The position numbers were made by a program, and so were the translations under genes. Positions 33,707 to 34,048 of a stretch of 34,048 bases of DNA are shown in pieces. Source of the DNA: Bacillota bacterium (GTDB lineage: Bacteria > Bacillota > Sulfobacillia > Thermaerobacterales > RSA17); contig PKRI01000021.1 of NCBI GenBank assembly GCA_017577485.1, forward strand, positions 1 through 34,048. Direction: 5' to 3'. The notes below the pieces were generated by a model, which saw only the letters and a program-made list of their open reading frames with translations, did not search any database and was not told where the DNA came from. The first letter of the stretch is position 1; each line of letters opens with the position of its first letter.

Positions 33707-33740
33707 GCAGGGGCCCCGGCCCGGAGGCCGGGGCCCCTGC
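33707..33740. terminator. 15-bp perfect hairpin downstream of hsp20
   Basis: GCAGGGGCCCCGGCC (33707-33721), tetraloop CGGA and the exact complement (33726-33740) form a very stable stem 74 bases after the hsp20 stop. It also faces the end of the minus-strand frame at 33797. No T-tract follows, so it may be a bidirectional transcript end. Confidence 0.55.
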
Positions 33741-33768
33741 TCCGCGCAGCGCCAGCATTCCATCAGGC

Positions 33769-33802
33769 ACAGGGCCTGGTCAGATACAGGGCCCGGTCAG
33801 CA
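33769..33802. repeat. 17-bp tandem repeat
   Basis: ACAGGGCCTGGTCAGAT (33769-33785) is followed at once by ACAGGGCCCGGTCAGCA (33786-33802), 14 of 17 bases identical. The second copy contains the stop codon of the minus-strand frame. Confidence 0.6.
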
Positions 33803-34048
33803 CCAGCGCACGCCGCCGGGCATGCCGGGGCGCATGCTCCAGCCCGGCCCGCCGGGGATCACGGGCATGAACGGCTGGCCGGGCTTCACCGGCTCGGCGG
33901 GCGTCTCCCGGGGCTCGGGGGGGCCCGGGGCCGGGCTTTTTACCACCTTGAGGCGCGCCGCCAAAAAAGGAGGGGGGCTGGAGGACGGGTCCTGCAACAT
34001 ACAAAAAAAAAAAAGGCAAGACCAATAGGCCGCCCGTAGAGTCGACAA
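33797..34048 (-). CDS. Possible 3' end of a proline/glycine-rich protein, open at the right edge
   Basis: The minus strand reads from the right edge to a stop at 33799-33797. The last 50 residues, with LAARLKVVKSPAPGPPEP, PFMPVIPGGPGW and SMRPGMPGGVRWC, look like a Pro/Gly-rich C-terminus such as occurs in spore or surface proteins of Bacillota. I do not recognise a family. The upstream part passes through homopolymers (six and twelve As on the plus strand, six Gs), where a sequencing frameshift is likely, so the joined frame at the edge may be wrong. Confidence 0.3.
   Translation of the reverse strand: MSTLRAAYWSCLFFFCMLQDPSSSPPPFLAARLKVVKSPAPGPPEPRETPAEPVKPGQPFMPVIPGGPGWSMRPGMPGGVRWC

Overview
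The window is about 34 kb of very GC-rich bacterial chromosome (visibly around 70% G+C) with dense, short-spaced genes. The gene families point to a high-GC, spore-forming member of the Bacillota: a YheC/YheD-type spore-coat ATP-grasp protein, the bacillithiol genes yojF-bshB2 and ytxJ, a QueT transporter, and lipoproteins instead of periplasmic proteins. The thermophile genus Thermaerobacter or a relative would fit, but that placement is inference from composition and gene families only. I saw no tRNA, rRNA, CRISPR array, transposase, phage gene or origin. The window reads as ordinary chromosome with catabolic and transport genes, not as an island.

Layout. 1-2816 (minus): a hydantoinase/oxoprolinase A subunit cut by the left edge, preceded by the YheC/D gene. 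3079-6893 (plus): queT, yojF-bshB2, and a two-gene ABC exporter. 6948-8467 (plus): an ammonium transporter behind a near-consensus promoter and a leader that carries an intrinsic terminator. 8655-10450 (minus): a DrrAB-type ABC exporter. 10880-16375: a small anchored DUF3221-like protein (plus), then, on minus, an M20 peptidase coupled to phzF, the remnant of an MFS efflux gene, a lipoprotein, a MOSC protein and an unrecognised 92-residue protein. 16514-21742: a UroD-family protein, a crotonase, an anchored protein, a sarcosine/N-methyltryptophan oxidase-like flavoenzyme and a GAP/Sap-like membrane protein. 22201-25717: histidine ammonia-lyase divergent from formate-tetrahydrofolate ligase. 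25764-30667 (minus): a complete livKHMGF branched-chain amino-acid importer. 30942-33632 (plus): an MBL-fold hydrolase, ytxJ, a DNA-3-methyladenine glycosylase I gene and an Hsp20 chaperone. The last 250 bases hold the end of a minus-strand reading frame and low-quality-looking sequence.

How it fits together. The theme is amino-acid and nitrogen scavenging: LIV importer, Amt, HutH, hydantoinase/oxoprolinase, M20 peptidase and an amine oxidase. One-carbon salvage by formate-tetrahydrofolate ligase would take up formate or formaldehyde-derived units released by histidine or sarcosine breakdown (inference). Bacillithiol synthesis (bshB2) and use (ytxJ) are both present.

The most notable observations are a DNA-3-methyladenine glycosylase I with a clean in-frame loss of about 29 residues that removes the base-binding Glu/Trp segment while keeping all four zinc ligands; an MFS gene reduced to its C-terminal half exactly at the phzF stop codon; the amt attenuator-like leader; several strong unexplained inverted repeats; and a small unrecognised protein divergent from the UroD gene. 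I found no convincing new multi-gene system.
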